Shown in pieces: positions 45,644-53,323 of a stretch of DNA of 64,000 bases (position 1 is its first letter; every line of letters starts with the position of its first letter). This DNA is from JAIPAN01 sp040403555. Its GTDB lineage: Bacteria; Bacteroidota; Bacteroidia; Sphingobacteriales; Sphingobacteriaceae. The notes below the pieces were generated by a model, which was given only the letters and a program-made list of their open reading frames with translations, ran no database searches and was not told where the DNA came from. The stretch spans positions 1 through 64,000 of the forward strand of contig JBBAKN010000004.1 in assembly GCA_040403555.1 (NCBI GenBank), written 5' to 3'. A program made the translations under genes and the position numbers.

Positions 45644-47032
45644 ATGAAAACACCCATTTCTCAACTTTTTGCCGCTCAAAAAGCCAAGCAAAGCACCCTA
45701 AAAACAAGCAGTGTTGCCCAAAGAAAGCAAACATTAAAAAAACTGAAGGCACTTATTCAACAAAATGAATCGGCCATATTTGAGGCTCTGAAACAAGATT
45801 TAGGTAAACCCCTCTTTGAGGCCGCGGTAACCGAGGTATATTTTGTGTATGCCGAAATTGATTTTGCCCTTAAGAATTTGTCTAGTTGGGTGAAACCCCA
45901 AAGGGTGGCCCCCACTTTAACTAGTTTGTTTACTAAAAACAGAATTTTGTATGAGCCCAAAGGTCTTTCCTTAATTATTTCCCCTTGGAATTACCCCTTT
46001 CAGTTAGCAATTTCTCCATTAGTGTCGGCTATTGCGGCGGGCAATGCGGTGGTCATAAAACCATCTGAGTTAAGTCCGGCTACAAGTGCGTTTTTAGCTG
46101 CATTTATTTCTTCAAATTTTGCTGCAGAAGAAGTTGCTTGCATAGAAGGTGATGCAGAAGTAGCCAAAGAACTTTTGTCATTACCTTTTGATCATATTTT
46201 CTTTACCGGAAGTACCGCCATTGGTAAAGTAGTGATGAAAGCCGCTGCCGATTATTTGGCCTCGGTAACCTTAGAATTGGGTGGAAAATCACCAGCCGTG
46301 ATTACCGAAAGTGCGGCCCTAGAAAAAGCAGCCGAAAAAATTGTTTGGGGTAAATTCCTCAATGTAGGTCAGACATGTATAGCTCCCGACTATGTGTTGC
46401 TGCCCGAGCATTTACTCGAAAAATTCGTGGAATTAGCTTCAGCCAATATCGATCGTTTTTTTAACATCGATGGCAAACCCAATGCCGAAGCCTACGGAAA
46501 CATAATTAATAGCCGTCATTTTGATCGCCAGAAAAAGTTGTTTGATGATGCGATTGCCAAAGGAGCAAAGCTGCGTATTGGCGGGCATTTTGATGCCGAT
46601 ACTTTGCGCATTAGCCCTACGGTTCTCAGTAATGTATCGCTCGATTCAGGCTTAATGCAAGAAGAAATTTTTGGGCCCTTGCTGCCTTTAATTACTTATA
46701 AAAGCTTAGATGAGGCTATTGCCTGCATAAATGCGCAAGGCAAACCACTTGCTTTGTATGTGTTCGGAAATTCAGCTATTGCTAAACAGGTAATTTCCCA
46801 AACCTCTGCCGGAGGCACACTGGTAAACGATGTGTTGGTGCATATTAGCAACCCCAATTTACCTTTTGGTGGAGTGCAATCGAGTGGTACGGGTAGTTGC
46901 CACGGTTTTTATGGCTTTAAGGCCTTTTCTCACGAACGTTCGGTGATGTACCAAAGTGCGGTAGATTTTAATTGGATGGTGTACCCGCCCTATAACATGT
47001 CTTTATTAAAACTTTTGAAAAAAATATTTTAA
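45644..47032 (+). CDS. Aldehyde dehydrogenase, class 3 type
   Basis: 462 residues with the family motifs SPWNYPFQL, VTLELGGKSPAVI (general-base Glu), VGQTCIAPDYV (catalytic Cys) and EEIFGPLLPL. The C-terminal hydrophobic tail YNMSLLKLLKKIF resembles fatty aldehyde dehydrogenases that associate with membranes. It oxidises aldehydes with NAD(P)+. The next gene starts 4 bases on. Confidence 0.95.
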   Translation: MKTPISQLFAAQKAKQSTLKTSSVAQRKQTLKKLKALIQQNESAIFEALKQDLGKPLFEAAVTEVYFVYAEIDFALKNLSSWVKPQRVAPTLTSLFTKNRILYEPKGLSLIISPWNYPFQLAISPLVSAIAAGNAVVIKPSELSPATSAFLAAFISSNFAAEEVACIEGDAEVAKELLSLPFDHIFFTGSTAIGKVVMKAAADYLASVTLELGGKSPAVITESAALEKAAEKIVWGKFLNVGQTCIAPDYVLLPEHLLEKFVELASANIDRFFNIDGKPNAEAYGNIINSRHFDRQKKLFDDAIAKGAKLRIGGHFDADTLRISPTVLSNVSLDSGLMQEEIFGPLLPLITYKSLDEAIACINAQGKPLALYVFGNSAIAKQVISQTSAGGTLVNDVLVHISNPNLPFGGVQSSGTGSCHGFYGFKAFSHERSVMYQSAVDFNWMVYPPYNMSLLKLLKKIF

Positions 47033-47036
47033 TCTA

Positions 47037-47579
47037 ATGAATCAGGATATAGAGCAGTTGAAATACCCCCTTGGTAGGTACCAGCCAAGTGAGGATATAG
47101 CCCCGGCACAACTAGCAGCTTGGATAGAAGAACTAGCCACTTTTCCTAGCCGCTTACGTGTGGTTGCCGAAGGTTTAAGTGATAAGCATCTAGATACTCC
47201 ATACCGCCCCGAGGGTTGGACCCTACGTCAGGTAATTCACCACTTGGCCGATAGCCATATGAATGCCTACATCCGATTTAAATTGGCCATAACCGAAGAG
47301 CATCCTACTATAAAACCGTATAGCGAAAAACTATGGGCCGAATGCACAGAAGCCAAATTTGGACCTATTGCTAGTTCGCTGGATTTGCTAGAAACGCTAC
47401 ATGCCCGTTGGGTATTGTTTTTAAACACCTTAGAACCTGCAGATTTTGAACGCACGTACTTTAATCCCGAGCAGCAAAAAACTTCGGCATTAAAAAATGT
47501 ATTGGGTGTATATGCCTGGCACGGTGCGCATCATTTAGCACATATTACCGAGACGCAGAAACGCAACGCTTGGTTATAA
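47037..47579 (+). CDS. YfiT/BstA-like DinB-fold metal-dependent protein
   Basis: 180 residues with the YfiT pattern: RPEGWTLRQVIHHLADSHMNAYIRFKLAITE and YAWHGAHHLAHI (histidine metal ligands). The family includes bacillithiol S-transferases. It follows the aldehyde dehydrogenase gene by 4 bases and overlaps the convergent gene's stop by 6. Confidence 0.88.
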   Translation: MNQDIEQLKYPLGRYQPSEDIAPAQLAAWIEELATFPSRLRVVAEGLSDKHLDTPYRPEGWTLRQVIHHLADSHMNAYIRFKLAITEEHPTIKPYSEKLWAECTEAKFGPIASSLDLLETLHARWVLFLNTLEPADFERTYFNPEQQKTSALKNVLGVYAWHGAHHLAHITETQKRNAWL

Positions 47580-48377
47580 AACATTAAACAGGTTGTATTC
47601 TAACCGAACTAGAAATAAATTTTTCTGATTTCTCGTCATACTACTCCACAATTGAACCCGTTGAGAAACATCGATTCTAAAATTACTATTGATGATGAAT
47701 TGCAGGGCTGGCGCAGCATCTAATACATGTTCTTTTTTACCCAGGTTGCTCTTGCCCAAAAATTCTAGATACACATTCATATTTGTTTGTTTATAACTTC
47801 GATAGCTTTTGGGATAAACCAATAATCCGCTTGAAAGCGTATACCCTAAACTCTCGGATCCAAAATCTGTAGGAAGTAAATTCCCCTTTTTGTTGTTTAG
47901 CGCTTTGGTATAACTTACAGATCCGGAAAGGGCTAGCTTGTGTAACAATTGGGTGAATACTACACCACCCTGCCAACCCGTGTTGTCTCCATCTAAGCTA
48001 ATTTCACGGGCATTAATCATCCCATTAACAGCAGCATAACCGGCATATACGGCACCTCTAAAATGGCTATGTGTACTATCAATACTTAAAAAGCGGTATT
48101 TGGCATAAAATGCACCTCCATTTGCCTTTAAACCACTTTGTTGCATATTGTTTAGAAATATACTCTGATGTATCATCAGATTTTTCGTTAGCCCTAACAT
48201 AGCCTCGGGAATAATTTTGGCCCTATATCCGTTTGTAAATACAGCTTCTTGCGTGAGCCGAATACCCAAGGCATTTTTCGGCATGTTGCTGGCCGGCTCT
48301 GTGGCTACATACAATTCTTGTGTGTAGGCACTGGTACCGCTAAGCAGCAGCACCAGTGCAATAGCAAATCGTTTCAT
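47574..48377 (-). CDS. Outer-membrane beta-barrel-like protein of the metal module
   Basis: 267 residues: signal peptide (MKRFAIALVLLLSGTSAYTQ), then alternating beta-strand stretches (YRAKIIPEAMLGL, GAFYAKYRFLSI, AVYAGYAAVNG, LALSGSVSYTKA, FRIDVSQRVQL) ending in an aromatic-type terminus NLFLVRLEYNLFNVL. It resembles small barrels near HMA-domain genes in Bacteroidota. It follows the HMA gene by 1 base, which suggests a common operon. Transport role is inference. Confidence 0.7.
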   Translation of the reverse strand: MKRFAIALVLLLSGTSAYTQELYVATEPASNMPKNALGIRLTQEAVFTNGYRAKIIPEAMLGLTKNLMIHQSIFLNNMQQSGLKANGGAFYAKYRFLSIDSTHSHFRGAVYAGYAAVNGMINAREISLDGDNTGWQGGVVFTQLLHKLALSGSVSYTKALNNKKGNLLPTDFGSESLGYTLSSGLLVYPKSYRSYKQTNMNVYLEFLGKSNLGKKEHVLDAAPALQFIINSNFRIDVSQRVQLWSSMTRNQKNLFLVRLEYNLFNVL

Positions 48378-48378
48378 A

Positions 48379-48900
48379 TTAAAGACCTAGGTGGTAATTT
48401 CTGGTGTTGCCAATTTTTCCCGTTCGGTAGCTTTCTCCACCTTTACTGGCCAATTGTTTATAGGTACCCGCAGAAACAAAATCTTTATCTAATAGCGTAA
48501 TTTTGGTGGCCCCATCTAGTGTTTTTGCTGCCACGTTTAAAAAGCTAAACTGCGCACCCCCGTAAGTAAAAGAGGTTCCATTGGCTATTTTTAAATCGGA
48601 AAAAGTATAAGTAAGCACCAATTTACTTATAGAAAATCCGGCGCCTTCAACTTTTTTAGCTAGCAAATCTGGATTTACCGTTTTATCTTTTTTAAACGTA
48701 ATTACAAAGTTTGCGCTGTTTAAATCGGGTTGAATATCGGCCACAAAATCGAGTGTTTTTACGGCTTTTTGTGTTGCTAACTGACACATGGAACAGGTTA
48801 GTCCGCTTACTTGCATTTCGGCTTTGCTTACTTGCGCTTGGGTATAAAGGCTATTAAGTATTAGGGCTAGTAGTAGCCCTAAGTATGTTCTTTTTTTCAT
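48379..48900 (-). CDS. Exported heavy-metal-associated (HMA) domain protein
   Basis: 173 residues: signal peptide (MKKRTYLGLLLALILNSLYTQAQ), then an HMA fold with metal-binding GLTCSMCQLATQKAVKTL (Cys36, Cys39), and a C-terminal half of unknown fold. It probably binds a soft metal, such as copper, in the periplasm. A gene of the HYC_CC_PP type precedes it, separated by 69 bases that hold an inverted repeat. Confidence 0.83.
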   Translation of the reverse strand: MKKRTYLGLLLALILNSLYTQAQVSKAEMQVSGLTCSMCQLATQKAVKTLDFVADIQPDLNSANFVITFKKDKTVNPDLLAKKVEGAGFSISKLVLTYTFSDLKIANGTSFTYGGAQFSFLNVAAKTLDGATKITLLDKDFVSAGTYKQLASKGGESYRTGKIGNTRNYHLGL

Positions 48901-48932
48901 GATTTTTGATTTTAATTGACAAGTTCATTTGC

Positions 48933-48950
48933 TGTAGATTTTTGTCTACA
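48933..48950. promoter_or_regulatory. Inverted repeat TGTAGA-N6-TCTACA before the HMA gene
   Basis: Perfect 6-bp arms (48933-48938 and 48945-48950) lie between the HYC_CC_PP and HMA genes. Possible operator of a metal-responsive regulator, or a small hairpin. Confidence 0.35.
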
Positions 48951-48969
48951 CGGATATATGAAGTTTCTA

Positions 48970-49353
48970 TTAAATCCTGAACACACTAAAAAATATCGTT
49001 TTCGATCGGGTATTTGGGGGAGGTTTTTGCAGCTTAAAGGCGTACTTATCTACATTAATTTCATTCGTGTAGCTTGTACTTGCCTCTCGATTAGTGGATA
49101 AAGCGGTAATTAAACTAGGTACATGAATGCTTGAATTACCGAGATGTTGATCTTTTACTTTATAAGTTATTGCTTGGTTTTTACAACAATGGGCAGTTTT
49201 TTCAACTTTTTCTGAACAACAGGCACGTATTTCTTGGCTTTGGAATTGTACCTGGGCTAACCTAGTGCCACAGTAATGGAGGTTTATAGATAGACCTACT
49301 ATACTTATTATATAGAAGCCTAAAAATACCAAACTTAGTGCTCTTTTGCCCAT
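48970..49353 (-). CDS. HYC_CC_PP-type small exported protein
   Basis: 127 residues: hydrophobic N-terminus (residues 5-23), LHYCG (His26-Tyr-Cys28), ACC (45-46), HCC (55-57) and a PPP stretch near residues 115-117. These are the defining marks of the HYC_CC_PP family of Bacteroidota, thought to relate to metal handling. It is likely the first gene of the module continuing to 47574. A TATATTTG box at 49358-49365 lies 4 bases before the ATG. Confidence 0.8.
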   Translation of the reverse strand: MGKRALSLVFLGFYIISIVGLSINLHYCGTRLAQVQFQSQEIRACCSEKVEKTAHCCKNQAITYKVKDQHLGNSSIHVPSLITALSTNREASTSYTNEINVDKYAFKLQKPPPNTRSKTIFFSVFRI

Positions 49354-49357
49354 TGCT

Positions 49358-49365
49358 CAAATATA
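49358..49365 (-). promoter_or_regulatory. -7 element (TATATTTG) touching the HYC_CC_PP gene start
   Basis: Minus-strand TAnnTTTG match ending 4 bases from the ATG at 49353; implies a leaderless message for the metal module. Confidence 0.45.
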
Positions 49366-49397
49366 CGAGAAATTGGACTATTCTTAATTATCAAGAA

Positions 49398-50081
49398 TTA
49401 ACCTTCATTTTTTTGAGCATCGGCCTTCATTTTTGCGTTGGCTACAATCACAATTTCTACCCTTCTGTTTTTAGCCTTTTCCTCTTCGTTACTATTGTCG
49501 GCAATGGGCTCACTTTCGCCTTTTCCTCTCGTGCTTAGGCGGCTGGCACTTATTCCCTGATTAATAGTAAAGGTTTTTACAGCTTCAGCCCTGCGTTCCG
49601 AAAGGCGATTGTTGTATTCATCGCTACCGCTATTATCGGTATGGCCAATAATAGTTACATCGGTATCTGGATTATCTTTTAGCGATTTGGCTAAGTTTTG
49701 AATATTGGTCATAGCAGCGGTTTTGAGTTCTGACTTGCTCACATCAAAAAGTATTCCTGAGTCAAATTTTACAATAATTCCTTCGCCTTCACGAATTATT
49801 TCTGCTCCCGGAATAGTCTGTTTTAATTGTTCGGCTTGCCTATCCATACCGCGACCAATAAAGGCACCGGCAGTTCCGCCAATAGCTCCGCCAATAAGTG
49901 CTCCTACGGCGGTGTTACCCGCTTTTTTCCCGATGAGAGCTCCCACGGTACCACCTGCTAATGCACCAATAACGGTACCCTTTGTGGTTTTATTGGTGGT
50001 GGAGCAACTCTGTAAGTGGGTGAGTGTAAAAACACATAGTAAACTTAGTGCAAGTACTTTTTTTGTAGCTGTATTTATCAT
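49398..50081 (-). CDS. OmpA-family lipoprotein with glycine-zipper domain
   Basis: 227 residues. Lipobox LQSC (Cys26); a glycine-zipper region (about 37-85, VIGALAGGTVGALIG and following GxxxG repeats); and a C-terminal OmpA domain that binds peptidoglycan (TIIGHTDNSGSDEYNNRLSERRAEAV, RRVEIVIV). YiaD-like architecture. It anchors the outer membrane to the cell wall. The 235-base gap upstream is AT-rich and holds a short inverted repeat gcacc-gt-ggtgc at 50113-50124. Confidence 0.92.
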   Translation of the reverse strand: MINTATKKVLALSLLCVFTLTHLQSCSTTNKTTKGTVIGALAGGTVGALIGKKAGNTAVGALIGGAIGGTAGAFIGRGMDRQAEQLKQTIPGAEIIREGEGIIVKFDSGILFDVSKSELKTAAMTNIQNLAKSLKDNPDTDVTIIGHTDNSGSDEYNNRLSERRAEAVKTFTINQGISASRLSTRGKGESEPIADNSNEEEKAKNRRVEIVIVANAKMKADAQKNEG

Positions 50082-50265
50082 AAGATTTCGTGTAAAGGGT
50101 TAAATAGTTATTGCACCGTGGTGCTTATTAAAACCTAAACGCACGATAAGTAGAAATAGTGTATAGTATGTGCTATGTCTTTCAACGTGCAGTTCTATTT
50201 TTTAGTTCTATAAATATGTATAGTCTTTAATAATTAAAACAAATAAAGAAATATTATTACTAATT

Positions 50266-50285
50266 AATTAAATAATTATTTAATT
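50266..50285. promoter_or_regulatory. 20-bp perfect AT-only palindrome upstream of the LytS pair
   Basis: AATTAAATAA is mirrored by TTATTTAATT. It lies 31 bases before the TTG start of the first kinase, in the most AT-rich stretch of the window. Candidate operator or a curved promoter region; chance is possible in such DNA. Confidence 0.35.
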
Positions 50286-50316
50286 TTATATTTTTATATC
50301 GCTTTAATGAAATTAT

Positions 50317-51387
50317 TTGCCCTTGATTCCACAACAACATTTTGAAGGAGATTGGAAATATGTTAATCTATATGGTTTACTACTGGGCTTGGTGGTTGGC
50401 CATAGCATCATTCTATTCAATACACTTTTTACTGGCAACCCGATACAATTACAGGGAGCTACTTTAGTACTATGGGTAAGTACATTTACTTTGTGCGCAC
50501 TTGTTAATGCACTTGCGATGTCAATTTCTGTACCTAGGTTTGCTAAGTGCGTATATCAAAGTCCAATTTTATCTTTTTATCTTTTTAGCGTCTTGGGCCT
50601 TTTGGTGGGTGTTGTAGTTGGGGTTGCGTCTGCTACGTTATTTTTCCCATTATCTTTTATTAATACTCATAAAGGGTTACTTTTTCTCACTTTATTAGTA
50701 TCGCTTGTGGTTTGTTTGGGTATTCAGTTATATGAGTGGCAGGCAGCTAGAAACAAAAATAAACAGGTTAGTCAGGAGGTAGAAGTGCTAAAATTAGATC
50801 GTTTAACTAAACAGGCTCGGTTAAAAGCGATTCAAACTAAAATTAATCCACACCTCTTATATAATGCACTTAACTCAATTGCTGGTTTAATTCAGGTAGA
50901 TAGTTCTAAAGCCGAGGATATGACTATACGCCTGGCTCAGCTTTATCGCTATGGTGTAAATGACGATCAGTGGATTACCATACAAGAAGAGTTGCACATT
51001 GCTAAAAACTATTTAGAAATTGAACACGTGCGCTTTGGTGAATTATTGAATTATGAATTTACGTGCGATGCCGAATTATTAAAAGCCAGCATTCCTAGAT
51101 TTTTATTGCAACCTCTATTAGAAAATGCTGTTAAACATGGTTTGGCTACGGCAAAAGAAGCTCATATTTTAATTCGGGTAGAAATTGGTATGCTGGGCGA
51201 AAAGATTCAAATAGAGGTTTTTGATGATGGCGGAAATTTTCCATCAAAAATTACTGCTGGTTATGGCTTTAGAAGTATTTATACCCGGCTTGGTATACAC
51301 TATGGAACTGATTATGTAATTAAAGTGGAAAATCAGCCAAAAAAATCTATCAGTTTGTTATTGCCACTTTCACCCTTACCTCGTTAA
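50317..51387 (+). CDS. LytS-type sensor histidine kinase (first of a pair)
   Basis: 356 residues with four predicted transmembrane helices (about 19-38, 49-69, 85-110, 120-140), then the LytS-type His_kinase domain: INPHLLYNALNSIAGL (His179), LLQPLLENAVKHGL and the ATP lid TAGYGFRSIYTRL. No ATG is in frame before residue 10 or so, so a TTG (50317 or 50323) is the likely start. The nearby ATG at 50306 is out of frame and soon stops. It is followed after 7 bases by a second kinase of the same length. Confidence 0.85.
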   Translation: MPLIPQQHFEGDWKYVNLYGLLLGLVVGHSIILFNTLFTGNPIQLQGATLVLWVSTFTLCALVNALAMSISVPRFAKCVYQSPILSFYLFSVLGLLVGVVVGVASATLFFPLSFINTHKGLLFLTLLVSLVVCLGIQLYEWQAARNKNKQVSQEVEVLKLDRLTKQARLKAIQTKINPHLLYNALNSIAGLIQVDSSKAEDMTIRLAQLYRYGVNDDQWITIQEELHIAKNYLEIEHVRFGELLNYEFTCDAELLKASIPRFLLQPLLENAVKHGLATAKEAHILIRVEIGMLGEKIQIEVFDDGGNFPSKITAGYGFRSIYTRLGIHYGTDYVIKVENQPKKSISLLLPLSPLPR

Positions 51388-51394
51388 TACGTAC

Positions 51395-52465
51395 ATGATT
51401 ATACCACGGAAATTTTATAGTAGTGAATGGCGTTTTAAGTATAGCAATGCCTTATTAACCGGAAGTGTGGTTGCGGTATGTATTATTGGAGTGCAAGTAA
51501 CCATGAACAAATTTAATTTTATGGGTGGCTTGGGCGTTGTACTCTTTTGCACTACACACGGTTTGCTTATGGCGGCAGTTATCTCTTTTTATACCGAACA
51601 ATTAAATCCGCGAATACCACAAAGATGGATTAAGGTGCCCGTGCTTTTTTTGCTAGCCATTGCCGGAACACTTGCTGCAACTACGGTTTCATTTTATGTA
51701 TTTTCTTTCTTCTCCCACCAGTATTATAATGTGGGCATGCTGCTCAATCAGGCAATTACCAATTTTAGCGTATGCATTATTATTAGTGCCCTAGTTTTAT
51801 TATACGAATCGCAGCGGATCAGCTATATCAATCATTTCCAAAAAAAGGAAATTGAAATTCTTCAGATGAAACAATTAAAGGTAAAGGAGGAATTGGAAAC
51901 GCTTCAATCGAAAATAAACCCACATTTTTTATACAATTCTCTAAATACCATTGCGGGCTTGGTATACACCGATGCGGTATTGGCCGAAGAGCTCACCCTT
52001 AAACTTTCTAAGTTATTTAGGTATAGTATCAATTATTCGGAACAACATTTCACTACCCTAGCCGAGGAGTTGGAAATGCTTCATGTATATCTTTCTATCG
52101 AAAAAATACGCTTAGGAGCTAAGTTGCAGTTTGAGTTGAATGCCGATGAAAAACTATTGCCCGGTTATTTCCCTCGTTTTTTATTACAACCCTTAGTAGA
52201 AAATGCCTTAAAACACGGGCTTTCTACACAAGCGGAGCCAGGCTTTATTAAACTTTGCATTCAGAGAGAAACACACAATACGACCCGTGTAGAATTATTT
52301 GATAGTGGGCAAGCTTTTCCCCAACACATTACCGGTGGCAGTGGGTTTTTCAATACCAAAGAAAAGCTAGAATTACTTTTTCCTAAAAATTATCAATTTC
52401 AATTACTGAATATGCCTAATAAGCACATTAGAATTATATTTCCATTAATTGCCACACCCATATAA
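51395..52465 (+). CDS. LytS-type sensor histidine kinase (second of a pair)
   Basis: 356 residues, equal in length and layout to its neighbour: four transmembrane helices (about 19-38, 46-66, 81-104, 115-137), INPHFLYNSLNTIAGL (His177), LLQPLVENALKHGLS and TGGSGFFNTKEKLELLF. The N-terminal MIIPRKFYSSEW aligns with LIPQQHFEGDW of the first kinase, which suggests a tandem duplication that has since diverged. The LytTR regulator gene follows after about 100 bases. Confidence 0.92.
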   Translation: MIIPRKFYSSEWRFKYSNALLTGSVVAVCIIGVQVTMNKFNFMGGLGVVLFCTTHGLLMAAVISFYTEQLNPRIPQRWIKVPVLFLLAIAGTLAATTVSFYVFSFFSHQYYNVGMLLNQAITNFSVCIIISALVLLYESQRISYINHFQKKEIEILQMKQLKVKEELETLQSKINPHFLYNSLNTIAGLVYTDAVLAEELTLKLSKLFRYSINYSEQHFTTLAEELEMLHVYLSIEKIRLGAKLQFELNADEKLLPGYFPRFLLQPLVENALKHGLSTQAEPGFIKLCIQRETHNTTRVELFDSGQAFPQHITGGSGFFNTKEKLELLFPKNYQFQLLNMPNKHIRIIFPLIATPI

Positions 52466-52567
52466 ACCTAAAACTTATAGTTTGTTGACCTCGGAAATAA
52501 CTAACCCGTGTTTGGCAAACAATTTGATACTATTTACCCAGTATACCACCTTTTAACCCACTGCATT

Positions 52568-53323
52568 ATGAGTAAGCTCTTAAAAACCATTATTATCGAC
52601 GATGAGGTCATTGGCCTACAACGTTTAAAAAGACTATTGGGAACGTACCAACTATTTGATGTGGTTGCAGAAGCATCGAATGGAAGAGAAGGCCTAGAGC
52701 TAATAGAATCACTTAAGCCCGATGTTATTTTTTTAGATATTGAAATGCCGGTAATGAACGGTTTTGATATGTTGCGCTTAGTGATGCACCACCCCAAGGT
52801 AATTTTTACAACAGCTTTTGATCAGTATGCTATTAAGGCTTTTGAAGAAAATTCTATCGATTACTTGTTGAAACCCATTGAGAAAGAACGCCTTGACTTA
52901 ACCGTAAATAAATTACAAAGTGCAACAACAAACACCCCAGACCTTCATGTATTACAAACTCTAATTGATAGCATTAAACCTAAAGCAGAAATTAAAACCA
53001 TTACCGTTCACCTTGGCGATAAAATTATGCTAGTTAAGCTAGAGGAAATCGCATTTATAGAGGCCGAAGAAAAATATGTTTTTTTACACGATATGGATGG
53101 GATTAGCCATTTAACCGATTTCACATTAAACCATTTAGAAGAACATTTACCCGATAATTTTGTGCGCATTCATAGGAGTTTTATTCTCAATATAGACTCT
53201 ATTAGAGAAATACGTAAGAGCTTTAACGGTTCGCTGGTATTTTCATTAAAAGATAAAATAGCAACCCGCTTAAACTCTAGCAGATCATATAGCAGCAACC
53301 TAAGAGAACGCTTTAGTATTTAA
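52568..53323 (+). CDS. LytTR-type response regulator
   Basis: 251 residues: receiver domain (1-125) with acidic pair Asp11/Asp12, phospho-acceptor Asp57 in IFLDIEMPVMNGF and Lys in YLLKPIEK; LytTR DNA-binding domain (about 150-251) with VHLGDKIMLVKLEEIAFIEAEEKYVFLHD and FVRIHRSFILNIDSI. I start at the ATG at 52568; a GTG at 52508 would add 20 residues that do not fit the family. It is the only regulator for the two kinases upstream. TGTTTG-G-CAAACA at 52509-52521 is an inverted repeat in the gap. Confidence 0.94.
   Translation: MSKLLKTIIIDDEVIGLQRLKRLLGTYQLFDVVAEASNGREGLELIESLKPDVIFLDIEMPVMNGFDMLRLVMHHPKVIFTTAFDQYAIKAFEENSIDYLLKPIEKERLDLTVNKLQSATTNTPDLHVLQTLIDSIKPKAEIKTITVHLGDKIMLVKLEEIAFIEAEEKYVFLHDMDGISHLTDFTLNHLEEHLPDNFVRIHRSFILNIDSIREIRKSFNGSLVFSLKDKIATRLNSSRSYSSNLRERFSI

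Noticed and set aside
50113..50124. gcacc-gt-ggtgc inverted repeat upstream of the OmpA gene as an operator
   Set aside because: Only 5-bp arms and no clear promoter next to it; mentioned in the OmpA entry but not called.
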